Shown: one piece after another, positions 29,056-40,380 of the stretch | Position numbering within the stretch: the first letter of the stretch is position 1 | How the letters are laid out: the number at the start of each line of letters is the position of its first letter | NCBI GenBank assembly: GCA_007449985.2 | Contig: VIIQ02000078.1 | Location: 310,001-374,000, forward strand | From: Desmodesmus armatus | Lineage: Eukaryota; Chlorophyta; Chlorophyceae; Sphaeropleales; Scenedesmaceae | DNA: 64,000 nt | Direction of reading: 5' to 3' | Made by a program: the position numbers and the translations under genes | Notes under the pieces: generated by a model | The model's input: only the letters and a program-made list of their open reading frames with translations | Database searches by the model: none | Told to the model about the DNA's origin: nothing

Positions 29056-32001
29056 ATGGCGAAGGTGTGTCTCGAAGATGGTACCTTCATTGACACCTGC
29101 ACTATTGCTCCTGCATTAGCTAAGCATCAGCATAGAACAGTCTTCGCTAAACTTTCTTGGACTATCTTTCATGAAGTTTTTCCGCACAGCAACCTCGCGG
29201 CTCGCCCCGTGAGATGTTGGTGTCACGGCCGTGGTCATTGTTTGACGCTCCACGATGAAAGGCTTTGAGAACGTACTAAAAGACTGATTCAAATGCATTT
29301 GGCCTGTTGTGCACGGCTAAGGCAACATCGCTGTGCTTGTGTTCCCCCAACCCACCCAACTTGCAGGCCCTGACAATGCTCCTGCTGCTGGTGGCAGGCA
29401 CAGCAGTGACATCAGGTAAGAACCGTTATGTATAGAGCTCACGTACATGCCAGACCTCCATACGAGTGATGGTGTCAGGCCCATCACCTGGCCCCACCGC
29501 TGTTCATAATTTTTTGCAACGTGATGGAACAGCAGTAGCAACCTATATACGGCTGTATCGAGAGTCAATGTCACATTGTCTTACAGAAAAATGTAGCCAG
29601 CATGCAGCAACGTATGTCTATTGATGATTGCACAGCTGGTAGCCTCCCTCATGTATGTCACAAACATAACCAGCACAGCAACCTCTGCTGCACAAGCTTC
29701 CTTGCAGAACATACTACAGCAGAAAACGCCACACTGCACTGCTCCTATACTGGGTCACGCGCCCGGCAGCTCATGTCCTGCCTGACTGGGTCACTAAACC
29801 CCAATGTACATATGTCCGCCTGCACCTCACCTCGCTCTCTCTTTTTCTTTGACTGTGCCTTGCAGCTCACCCCATCATCGGCAAAGGTGGCATCCACGCC
29901 ATTCAGGGACTGCTCAACACCGTCCTCGTGGACTCCAACTCTGTTGCTGACGACAACGCTGCCCAGCAACAGCAGACTACCACCACCACCACCCAACAGC
30001 AAATCGCCGAGATGCAGGCCCAGATCAACCAGATGCAGGCCCTTCTGGTCAATGCCAGCATGGCATTCATGAACGGTACCAACGGCACCGACTGGAACAA
30101 CACCATGTGGAACAACACCATGTGGAACAACACTATGTGGAACGGCACGGACGCCATGAACGGCACAGCATGGAACGGAACAGCATGGAACGCCACCGTC
30201 AACGGATCCGTCTCCGCCGACTTGGAATCCCGTACCACCACCACCACCACGAGCACCACCACAGGCTCCCAGACCCAGACCCTCTCAGAGTTCCTCACCC
30301 AGACATTCCTGGGTGCACACAACAAGGGCGCTGCTGCAGCTGAGCAGAGCTACTTGGATGTGAAGATTCCCCTGCCTACCATGCCCCACTTCAACATGCC
30401 ACAAGTGGGAGTGCACCACAAGGCTGTGGCTGTGCAGCACGAGCCGGAGCAGGATCTGTCAAAGTGCGAGTGCAAGGACGACTGCAAGGAAGACACACGC
30501 AAGAAGTGCAAGGCAAAGGAGACAGAGGAGGAGAAGTGTGAGGAGGTAAGTTTGATGAACATGGTCTACTAGATAGTATCTGGTGTGGTTGTGTATTCTG
30601 TACGGTGCACACAGTTAGTTAGTGATGCGGGTCACAGCCTGTGCCTGGGAAATAGGAACAGTCAGCAGGGCACAGCACAGTTTGTAAAGCAGGCTCAACA
30701 CAACCACTGGCAGGCAGCTGACATACCGTATGCACGTCCACAGTACTGCAGGACTGAACTGCTTCAAGGGGTGAGCCTACATTGTGCCACAGCCAGAGTG
30801 ACTGTCCATTGCCGCAGCACTTCAGGCGGTTCAATACCACCACATAGCCGCAGCTGATGCGATCAATGCATCGGCAATGCAAGCTGGTGCTGACTCGCAC
30901 TTGTTGTCCTGTCATTTGCTGCGTACAGGTGCCCCAGGAAGAGAATGTGGAGGTTTGTGAGTTCAAGTGCTACAAGGGTGACCACGTTGTTGAGATTGGC
31001 GGACACCACGCACACCCCCTGCTCGGTGAGCATACCATGCCTGGCCCTGCCATTGCTGGGCTGTGTCTTAGTCAGCGCTACATACGTTTTGGCGGCACCA
31101 ACACACCAGTACCATGCTTTGTCCTGCCATAGTTGCTGAGCCCTGCCATAGTTGCTGAGCCCAAGTCGGTCCATTCAGCAGAGAACCCAAGTCGGCCCAT
31201 TCAGCAGAGAATTTAACATAGTGATTCATTACCTGCATACAGAACCTGCCACTTGCGTATGAGTTTAGGGCCTGGTTCCAGTGTGCATTGCAACTGCTTC
31301 TCTCCTCTATTGGCTAAACAACCCAGCAGCAGTGACAGCGTCAGTCTCACCTGCCCCTCTCATACACGCCCCCTGACCTCCGACACTGACGTGTCCCCTT
31401 TGCCGCGTCCTGCCCGCCTGCTCACATCATGCATCGCGCAGGCGGCCGCCGTCTGCAAGCCGCCAGCACTGCCGGCCTCCCCCATACCCTGGCCAAGGCT
31501 GTTGTCGGTGCTCTGATCCACCAGGATGACGGTGCCCAGGTCCAGAAGCAGGTTCAGCAGGAGGTGAAGCAGCAGGAGATTTGCAAGGAGGTGTGTAGCG
31601 CGAGGGATTGTTTGTTTTGCACTGAATGGGACGACACACGCCCTGCTTTAGGCGGCACACCGGTACCTTCCTAGGTGTCTGACTCAGAGTCTGTCAGTGT
31701 CCTTTCCACAGCATAGCCCTTCACAATATGTTGTACACTGTGTGAACACCATGGCATGCGGGTGCAAACCCAACAACATGTTCTTGTAACTGCTGCGCTA
31801 CAGGTGTGCAAGCCCGCCAAGCGCGCGCTTCCTCCCCAGAAGAGCTGCAAAAAGGTCAAGAACACCGAGCTAGTTGACTGTGTGGTCGAGGTCATCTCTA
31901 AGCGCTGCGTGAAGAAGTGCCAGTGCGGGGAGAAGACCGTGACTGTGGCCCTGACCCCTGACTTTCACAAGATGGGCAGCCACATGCTGCACCAGGGTTA
32001 A
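29056..32001 (+). CDS. Secreted Cys-rich protein with N-glycosylation array
   Basis: Six exons close in phase: 29056-29064 (ATGGCGAAG), 29367-29415, 29866-30545, 30929-31025, 31442-31590 and 31804-32001; 393 residues. The first two exons give a classic signal peptide (MAKALTMLLLLVAGTAVTS) with probable cleavage before AHPIIG. The next part has a Gln/Thr-rich region and a predicted helix (QIAEMQAQINQMQALL). It is followed by about a dozen N-x-S/T sites in some 45 residues, including repeats of NNTMW, NGTAW and NGTD, then a Thr run. The C-terminal half is Lys- and Cys-rich with paired cysteines (KCECKDDC, CEFKC, CKKCQCG-like). No domain family is recognised. It is probably a cell-wall or extracellular-matrix glycoprotein; that role is inferred from secretion and glycosylation only. 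Confidence 0.8.
31128..31212 (+). repeat. Short tandem repeats in intron
   Basis: Two copies of 'ccctgccatagttgctgag' are followed by two copies of 'caagtcgg(t/c)ccattcagcagagaa'. They lie in the intron between exons 30929-31025 and 31442-31590 of the secreted glycoprotein gene. Confidence 0.85.
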
Positions 32002-34190
32002 ACCCCGGTTTTGGCGGGAAACCCCGTTTTGAGCTTGGGAAGTATGCATCGCACTGTCTTGAAGCCATGCATCAGCAGGAACATTCAGGTGATAAGCGTC
32101 TACCATACAATTCTGCTTGTTGTTCTCAGGTAGTAGTTATTTCCGTGTCACGAACCAGTAGTAAAACAGTTCTGCTACCAGCAAAGTCCATTTTCAGTCG
32201 CATCAGGAATGCCAAGCGCTGGAACGCGCTGAAACCCGGTGCTTGGTGCATGTTGATGTTTTGTTGTTGCCGTCCTGAAGAGTGTGTAGGCAGTCAAACA
32301 ACGTAGGCTTTGCAGGGCGCAACTGTCTCCTGCATGTCCACCTTTTTGCTCAACGGCACATGCATCTTGTCGTGCATGACACAGGCTTTGGTGATACCGT
32401 CAGTGGCCACAGCAACCCCCTGGCACTCTGCTCTCTGATAGAGCAAGTCGTTCGGGCTAGTGCCTGCCTCGAGCCCATGTACCTGGCCTGCATACATGTC
32501 ACTGCACCTGCACATCAACCTGCGTGCACACCCTGGTTGGGTGCCAGTCGCGCATGCGCACTGCTTCATCAAACACGGCACTCTTGTGACGCATGGACGC
32601 TGCTTTTTTGCACACCAAGCAGCATTGATCGCATGGTGACACCCTGACTGCAAAGTCAGGTGCCCCAGCAGGCGTGTGCTGATCCTTGTGCTGGCACGTG
32701 GGCATCTTGCATCACGTAAGCTCTGATCTTGCTGGCCATTTTTCTGGTGTGTCCTTCACAACTGGACAGAGAGTATACTCCTACGTACAACCTATGCGTG
32801 CTTGTGAGTCAAGTCTGTAACAAGTATGATTTGAGCCTGCATTCGACAGTACAGCTTTGTGGGGACGGTCCTGATGCAGGACTACCGGTAGTGGTCTGAG
32901 CCTGCATGTCATGCACTGTACTGAGTGACAGTACAGCCTTGAGGGGACGATTCTGATGCAGGACCAGCAAAGCAGCAGTCTCTGAATTATCAGCAGAATT
33001 GTCTGCACACAGCATGTAATGCAGATCCTGCTTCACAGCCAGGCGCACAGGCTGCATAGCATGCTCACCATGTTGTGCCTGTGTCTGTGCCTGACCCACC
33101 TTGTATGCTGTTTTGCTGGCGCAGCAGTGCAGGGTCGGGCAGGCGCAAACATGGTGAACATGCTATGCAGCTTGTGCGCCTGGCTGTGAAGCAGGATACG
33201 CATAACATGATGTGTGCAGGGAAATCTCCTGAGTCCTCAAATACTGCTGCTTTGGTGGTCCTGCATCCCCACAGTTGGACATCACCATACAGATTGTTTC
33301 TGGGGCAGGCTACTTGGTCAAGGCACTGTGTGCTGGCAGAGTGTAATCCCACTCCCTACGGGGTGTTCAGGCTCAGCCTGAACCATGTAACAGTAATAGC
33401 AATTGCTTCAATCATGTCAGTTCAGTGGCCACCACATGGGCAGCCACGAAACCTTGAAAGTGTGACCCTACACGCAACGTTGTGGCGACAAGCAGCTGAG
33501 CAGCTCACCACCAGCTCGTCACTGGCAGCTGCAGTGCATTCAGGCGCTCCAGGTGAAGGAAGCCGTCGTTGAAGAACTAAATAACAGAATTAAATACACC
33601 CAAATAAAAGGTATAGAAGACCCAGGCAGGCATTGGGAGACCGGTCAACTGATTGGGCACTAGGGCTCCCAAACCCAGCTGTACTGCATGCACCACATCG
33701 TTGCTCTGCTAGACGATCCGTCTGGACGGCTACTTGCAATCATCCTATTGCAGGTTGGCCCTCCTTTGGCGGCCTCCGATGTTGTCTCGTTGCTCGGGGA
33801 TCAGCCTGAACATGTGGTGCCGAGCTTTGTGACCGATCGCACTGACCGCAATACATGCCCTGTCTACTATACAATTGATACGAGTAGAGCCTGGCAGGCG
33901 AGCACCATGGTCACCCCACCTGCAACCACAGCAGCATGAGCAGCATAGTGGGCAAGCAAACTGCAGCACCCTGCTCCTTGCACTTGAGGTAGGATGGAGT
34001 GTTTGAGCACGCGCGTTGTATCATACGTTAGCTACAAGTTTCTTATGAAGAACATGGATTGAAGAGGTGCCTGTGACCGCAGAGGAATTTTATTGTGCCC
34101 TTCTGCTGTTGTCACTGCATGCACTCATTCCTCTGCTGGGACTGCTGCTGCCCAATCTGCAGAGTTAGATTGCTGCTGGTCATCCTTTCA
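32002..34190. other. Intergenic region with hairpin element
   Basis: Apart from the inverted repeat at 32954-33268 I see no gene that can be supported. An open frame starting at 33061 begins like a signal peptide (MLTMLCLCLCLTHLVCC), but it lies within the hairpin and has no clear continuation. The real first exon of the following Pmp-type gene should lie in 33270-34190 and is not resolved. Confidence 0.5.
32954..33268. repeat. Long inverted repeat (about 120-bp arms, 76-bp loop)
   Basis: The left arm 32954-33073 and right arm 33150-33268 are near-complementary: 'cttcacagccaggcgcac' on the left pairs with 'gtgcgcctggctgtgaag' on the right. Both arms read in their outward directions give related peptides (HGEHAMQ.VRLAVKQD). 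An extra direct copy of the outer arm end ('gacagtacagc', 'ctgatgcaggac') lies at about 32845-32882. It could be a MITE-like foldback element; I see no clear target-site duplication. Confidence 0.8.
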
Positions 34191-37100
34191 GTCGCAACCG
34201 TACCAGCAGCATCGCAAGACTCACAGGCAGCTGCAGGCAGCCCAGTGACAGCAGCAGGAGCAAGTGCAGCAACATTCAGGGCAGCGGCATGGCAGGCAGC
34301 ATCAGCACAGCAACATTGGAGTGCACAGGTGGTCCCGCCTTCATAGCTGTCAATCAGCATTTGGAGGCTTTCCAAGATGGCTTCCAAGGGGTCCAGATCG
34401 ACAGCAGATGCGGCAACCTTGCCTGTTTGCTGACTGTATGTGCTGATACCAGCCTTGTTATAACCAACAGCAGCATCACAGGAGTGTCAGGGGACCCTTG
34501 GCTCAGGGCAGTGTTGTGTGTTGCTGGTGGTGCATCTCTGACACTACAGGGCAGCAGCATCTCCGACAACAATGCCAGCGCTGTTGCTGCTAGCGGGCAT
34601 GCTTCTCTGTTTGTGCATGCGAGCAGGCTTGCTGGCAATACCGCCGGCAGCGGCGATGCGAACTCCAGAGCGACTGCTGTTGTTGTCGCGCTGGATGGGC
34701 AGATTTCATCTGTTATAACAGCATTGAATGCCTCTGGTGGTGCCATTGTTGCAACTGACACTGCACGTGTTGTCATTGCCAACGGCAGTTCTTTGTTTGG
34801 CAATAGCTGCACCAGTAGGGCTTGTGTGGGTGGCGCTATACTGGTAGCGGATGCTGCATCCCTAACTATCGAGGGGGCCAGCCTTATCACCAACAACACT
34901 GCCGGGTTGGCAGGGGGAGGGATTGCTGTAGTCGGAAGCAGCAGGGTGGTTGTCGACAGTGGGAGCCGTGTGTGTGGCAATATTGTCCTGAATGGCTCAG
35001 GTGGCGGGGTGTTTCTGGAGGGATCTTCTGTGTTGGTGTTGAGAGGTGGCATAGTTTGCAACAACTCCTGCCCTGTGGGCTCGGGAGGAGGCGTGCAGGC
35101 GCAAGGGGATGCCGCTGTTGGCGTGCATAATGGCAGTATGGTGTTTGGCAATAGGGCATCGACTGAGGCTGGGTTTGGGAAGGCTGGGGGAGGGATTTTT
35201 GTGGCTGACCGTGCCAGTTTGCTGGGAGATGGGCGCAGCGGTATCCATTCGAACGCTGCTGGAGTTGCGGGGGGTGGTGTGGCATTAGTCAACCACAGTA
35301 GTGCTGTCATCACTGGCAAGAGTTTCATCAGCAACAACACCTGCCAAGCCGATCAGTTGTTGAGTTTTGGTAGAGGAGGGGCTGGCATCCTGGTTTACAA
35401 CAATGCATCCCTTGTGCTGACGGGCTACAGCAGTGTGACAGGCAACAGGGCGATAGACACCTCTGGTGGCGGAGTCTTTGTGGCGGGAAATGCATCTGTT
35501 ACCATCTCTGGCGGTGTCCGCTTCGCTGATAATGCAGTCAGTCAGGGTTTTGCGGGGGTGGATATTGCGACCTTCAGTAATGCACAGTTCGAGGTTCATC
35601 CTGGGGTTTTGCACCATGACACTCCCTTGACAATGTGCAGCACGTCTGTGTTTCTGGGCAGGGTACCTTGTGGGGTGGGTGAGCATTGGGCTTCTGGCAT
35701 TTGCCAGTGTTGTGGGGCCTACACATATGATATTGAGGGTGGGGATACCCCTTGCAGTCAGTGTCCTGATAGGGCGTTTTGCCCCGGGGGCAGTTTGATT
35801 CTACCAATGGAAGGGCACTGGCACTCCTCCCCTTGGTCCGCCCAAGTCCATCCATGCCCAATCTTCACTGCTTGCGGTGAGAATGGGACCTGTACGGAAG
35901 GGCATACAGGGCCATTGTGTGGTTCCTGCATCTTGGAAGAGGGCTATGGCATGACCATGCCGCTGCAGTGCCGGAAGTGTTTGCCGCCTGCACGGCAGCT
36001 GGGCACATACCTTGCCATTGTGTTTGTGACGGTGGTGTTTGTGGCTGTCACGGTGCGGTGCACTTGGCAGGATAACAAGGAAAGTGACAACTCCTTGAGA
36101 CCTTCTGACTTGGTGAAGGTGCTGGTGTCGTATCTACAGTACATGGTGATTATCAGCACCATCTCTGTCCCGTGGCCGGGATTCTTGGTGACGATGTATG
36201 CCTCGGCAACGGTTGTGTTTGGCGCGGCTTCTGGCCAAGCCCTCTCTTTGGATTGCCTGCTGAAGCACTATGGTGTGAGCAAGCACTTGCTGCCAATTGC
36301 AATCCAGCGCCAGCTTGTGTACTTTCTGGCAGCGGTTGGGAACTATGTCTCAGTCGCTCTGCTGCTGTATGCAGGGCATTGGGCCAAACGTGCATGGCAG
36401 GCAGTCAGCACTCGTGGGCAGGGTGGGAGCGGCACCGGACAGCGGTTTGACAGCACTAAGCTGCTAGTAGCGATTCCAGTGGTGTTGTTTTTTGCTTACC
36501 CGACGCTGTGCAAGGCTGCGCTCACGTTCTTTGCGTGCCTGCACATCGACGATGCGAGCGTGCAGCCACACCCGAGTACGCATTGCTGAACCACACAAGA
36601 GGGTATTATGTTGGAGGCGATATCCAGCAGGAGTGCTGGACTGGTTGGCACCGAAGCTGGGCGCTCGGGATGTGCATTCCGGTGTGACCTCTGTGCTGCA
36701 GATCCCCACACATGCCAGTGACCTGGTTTTCTGCATGTGTGCTGGTGGTTGTGTCCTGCAGCTGCGCACGCAGGCATGTGTGGAGACATGCCTGTGACTT
36801 GATTCATGCATGTGTGTGTGTGTGTGTGTGGCATGGAGCGTTTGCTCCCTAGAGGCCTGGAGGGGAGCGGCTGTGATGGCGGCTCGAATGGGCTGTTGTT
36901 GGCAGGGTGTTGTCTGCAATTGGAGTTTTTTTGTTCGATGCATCTGTTGCTGCAAGTCTCCCTTTTTCCCCAGAAGCAGTTCCTGCCTTGTTGCCGCTGC
37001 TTCTTGGCAGCAGTGGTGTGATGGCTTCAGTCAGGACGCTTGCTTTGTTGCATGGAAGAGCCGCATCGCGTCTCCTGCCTAGTTTGCATTCGTAGTTGCT

Positions 37101-38556
37101 TGCTGGCTGTCACGTCCTGCAGATCCCCACACAGCGTTGCTGATGTGTGGTGCTAGCTGTGGAGGTTCAACCTCCTGAGTGTGGCTACTTCCATGAGCAT
37201 CACACAGTCAGCGGCAGACCTGCTCCCAAGCCAGCAACAACAGTGAACGACTCAACCAACCCTGGCACAAGTGTGCCGCCTCATGGTGACATCGTCAGTG
37301 AGGGGGTGCATAGCTTAGGGATGACTCATGGAGTGCCCAGCAGCGTGTCGAGGCCTTCTGGCCAGACCGCCCTGCATGTCTGCATGCTGCACAGGGAGAG
37401 TGGACAGCGAAGGATCTGCGCAGCTGGAATGTTGCGCATGCAGCCCTTCAACACAGCTTTTGTGCCTGTGTTTGACCTGCAGGAGCGTTGCTGATGTGTG
37501 GTGCTAGCTGTGGAGGTTCAACCTCCTGAGTGTGGCTACTTCCATGAGCATCACACAGTCAGCGGCAGACCTGCTCCCAAGCCAGCAACAACAGTGAACG
37601 ACTCAACCAACCCTGGCACAAGTGTGCCGCCTCATGGTGACATTGTCAGTGAGGGGGTGCATAGCTTAGGGATGACTCATGCAGTGCCCAGCAGCGTGTC
37701 GAGGCCTTCTGGCCAGACCGCCCTGCATGTCTGCATGCTACAAGAAGCAGTAAACTTGTGCTGAGATGGAGTGCCCAGCAGCGTGTCGAGGCCTTCTGGT
37801 ATGGGGGTTCCGTCGGTCCTGCTGTTCTGTGTGTGTGTCCCGCTGGGGTTGTTTGTCTTTCTGTGGACAAACAAGGGCAGAGTTGCTGACCCTGAGTTCA
37901 GGAAATATTTCGGGTTCATTTACAGGAATTATACCACTACTACTGCTACTACCACCACGACTAGGACGGTGTGGTTTGAGTCAGTTTGGGCAGTGCAGAC
38001 GGTCTTGATGACTGCCGTATCGGTGTTTCACTTTACTTTACAAGCTTACAACGCACTCTTGCTGCTGGGGCTTGTTCTGTTATTGAGTGCTGTGGTTCAG
38101 GTGGTTGCAAAGCCTTACGCACAACACAGGCTGCACCGCCTGCATCTGGCATCTACTGTCTGCCTCATTCTGAACGTGTGGTGCGCCCTTGCCTTTTTTA
38201 GCTGCACAGGCTTGTCCAGCTCAGCCTGCTTTGCTGACTACCACACAGCAGTGGGTGCTGTCATGGTCGCTTTGAACATCATTTTCATGTTGTGGTGCTT
38301 GTATGATATCTGTGTTGCAGTGGTGCCGCTGTTGCAGTCCTGGGGTCAAACCACCACAGAATTGGTGCAGGCCGCGTCGCAGAAGCTGCAGGCGCAACGC
38401 ATGCGGCGGCGGTCCTCTCGTGACAGCGGAGAGCTTCCAGACTCGTTGTCGGGTTTGTGGCGGCATGTGCAGCAGCGGCATGCGGGTAAAGATAGTGAGG
38501 GAGCCCAGCAGCCGGCACTGATCCCTGTACAGAGCGCCCCAGCGCGCTTTGCTTAG
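34191..38556 (+). CDS. Pmp-repeat beta-helix polytopic membrane protein
   Basis: The main exon runs from about 34191 (acceptor 'ctttcag') to 36671 and the last exon from 37791 to 38556; the donor 36672 (GTGCAT) and acceptor CGAG are tentative but in phase. The first 430 or so residues carry repeated GGGI/GGGV motifs (GGGIAVV, GGGVFLEG, GGGIFVAD, GGGVFVAG) with NN and FGN turns, the signature of Pmp-type right-handed beta-helices. A Cys-rich GCC2/GCC3-like segment follows (CQCCGAY, CSQCPDRAFCPGG, CGSCILEEGYG), then about ten hydrophobic spans (for example YLAIVFVTVVFVAVTV, LLVAIPVVLFFAYP, NALLLLGLVLLLSAVV) and a polar tail. Around 36570 the frame breaks: the natural continuation PEYALLNHTRGYYV is in another frame, as if one C of a C run were missing. 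Probably a plasma-membrane adhesion or channel-like protein. The signal-peptide exon is not identified. Confidence 0.7.
37142..37790 (+). repeat. Tandem duplication, 351-bp unit, in Pmp gene intron
   Basis: The segment 37142-37390 recurs at 37493-37741 almost unchanged (starts 'gatgtgtggtgctagctgtg'; few substitutions). Both copies end with 'gtgcccagcagcgtgtcgag'. This string occurs a third time at 37771-37790, directly in front of the last exon. Confidence 0.95.
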
Positions 38557-40380
38557 GTAGCTGGTAGTGCTGCTCTCTTGGTTCTTTTGGAGAGAGACCT
38601 GGTGCCGGGGTGGGGGCAACGCACCAGCTTGGTGTTGAGTTCTGTCAATTACCTTTTCACGTGCATGTTATTCACTTGTTGAGGCAGCTGTTGTATCTAC
38701 ACACAGAACACAAATGCATGAATCATGTGCAGGTGCATAGAAGCCAGACTGGGTTTGTCGTGATTTTGTTATGTATTGACATATACTATACACAGTAGTA
38801 CTGTGCGACCCTGCCGCATATGATATGCCGCATATGCGCGCCGCGCATATGTGTGTAGGTTCCTCAGCCTCATGTACATGTGTGCACCACGTGTACAGTG
38901 TGTGTAGGTTCCTCAGCGCTGCAAGCTGCAGCCTGCAGCCACATTATGTGGCGGTACCTTGAGGGTAAATGTGAAGAGCTGTCCTCAACTGACGCGGGGA
39001 TGCTGCCAGCCTGGCAGTTACCACCGGGCCGGGGTTCGTATACTCCATGGCGTCCAGACACTGTGGGTATGTGCCCAAACTTATTGTGTTTGATCTGGGT
39101 GACACACAGTGTGGGTGACACATTGGTTGGTTGATTCAAATAGCGGCTAATCAACAATTAGCGGCTAAGAGCAGCCTGTGATGGATGAAAATGCCCGCGT
39201 GCTGGAATTCCTTGGTCCATCCTAACGGTACAGTATTTGGTGTTGGCCATCTGCACCACTGAGCCGCAGGGTGTAGGCGTTTCAAACACAGCTTATGTAT
39301 GTACTGAGTTGTATGTGCTGGGATGTGCACACTCTGGGCTGTTGCATGTGTGCACCTGGGCCCTTGTGTGCCCCCATGCTGTTGTTCAGCTGCATTTGCT
39401 GTGTCACGCAATACCAGCCATAAGAATCTGCTGAGCAAGGCGTGTTGTTGTCAAACTGACCCATGCCAGGTTTTCGAAATCCGTGTTGTCCGGTTGATTA
39501 GGATTCGAGCCTTTCCATGGGCTGTCGCGGGACCTGCAGGAGTCGGTGGCCAGACCTGGGTCTCAACCTGCGCAGTGGTATAACTGCTGGGCAGCCGGGC
39601 TTGAACACTGTTTTGTATGCAGCTGGGGTTGGCTGTGCAGCAGATAACGCAGGCAGGATAGTGTGCAGCTCAGTCGGCGACAGGTACATCGTCCTCTCCC
39701 CCTCTGAGAGGGGCGGCAGTACAGTCACTTTGGTTTGCAGGGTGGTTGCCTCTGGCAGTAGTACTCTGTCAGTTGGCATGGTGATGGCCTGCACTTAGGC
39801 GTGTGGCGCGGCATCGCGCCAGTGTTTATGATACCCGGCAGCCATCGCACTGCAGTTGCTGTTCATTGGTCATGATCTGAGCTGTGCAATCAGGCTTGTT
39901 GTGCAGCATGCTCAGTACTAGCGCTGGTAACAGCTGTAGCTGTGAGTTCATTCTGACCCAACATTGCAGAAAAATACAAAGTTGTAACAGTGTTGTTGTT
40001 GACATACGCAGGGAGGTGTCATGCAGCAGTCAGCTGAACAGCAGGGGCAGTCAACCGGTCACTCACTGCAGCGACTCAGTGGCTGCAGCCACAGCTGTGC
40101 ACGCTTTGCCTGTTCCACAGTGGTGTTGCCTCTGTGGAACAGCCATGGTGACCAACCGGATGTGATCAGCAAAGGAAATGGAGCTATGTGTGTGCGGGAT
40201 CAAAGGTAGCTAGAGGTTGGCATCTGCATGCCTGCTGAGAAGGCCTGTTCTGTGTTTGAATTCTGTGGCTATGGTACCGTGGCCCACTTTTGATAGCTTT
40301 ACCGTCTACCCACAGCCAAACAATCTTCAATATAAAAAAATCTTGAAATTCTCGTACTGCGTGCCACACAGTCAATCATC
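38557..40380. other. Intergenic region, no supported gene
   Basis: I see no gene over about 1.8 kb. A palindromic 'gcatatg'-rich patch lies at 38814-38852, and 'tgtgtaggttcctcagc' occurs twice (about 38851 and 38900). Open frames on both strands near 39500-39800 cover the same bases and resemble nothing known. Confidence 0.5.

Noticed and set aside
37147..37764. Two similar plus-strand open frames of 88 and 115 residues
   Set aside because: They are the two copies of the 351-bp tandem repeat in the Pmp gene intron, without splice or family support as separate genes.
39560..39605. tRNA-like A box ('gcgcagtggtataactgc') followed by 'gggcttgaacactg'
   Set aside because: Spacing of the two boxes is too short and no cloverleaf can be drawn; no tRNA gene called.
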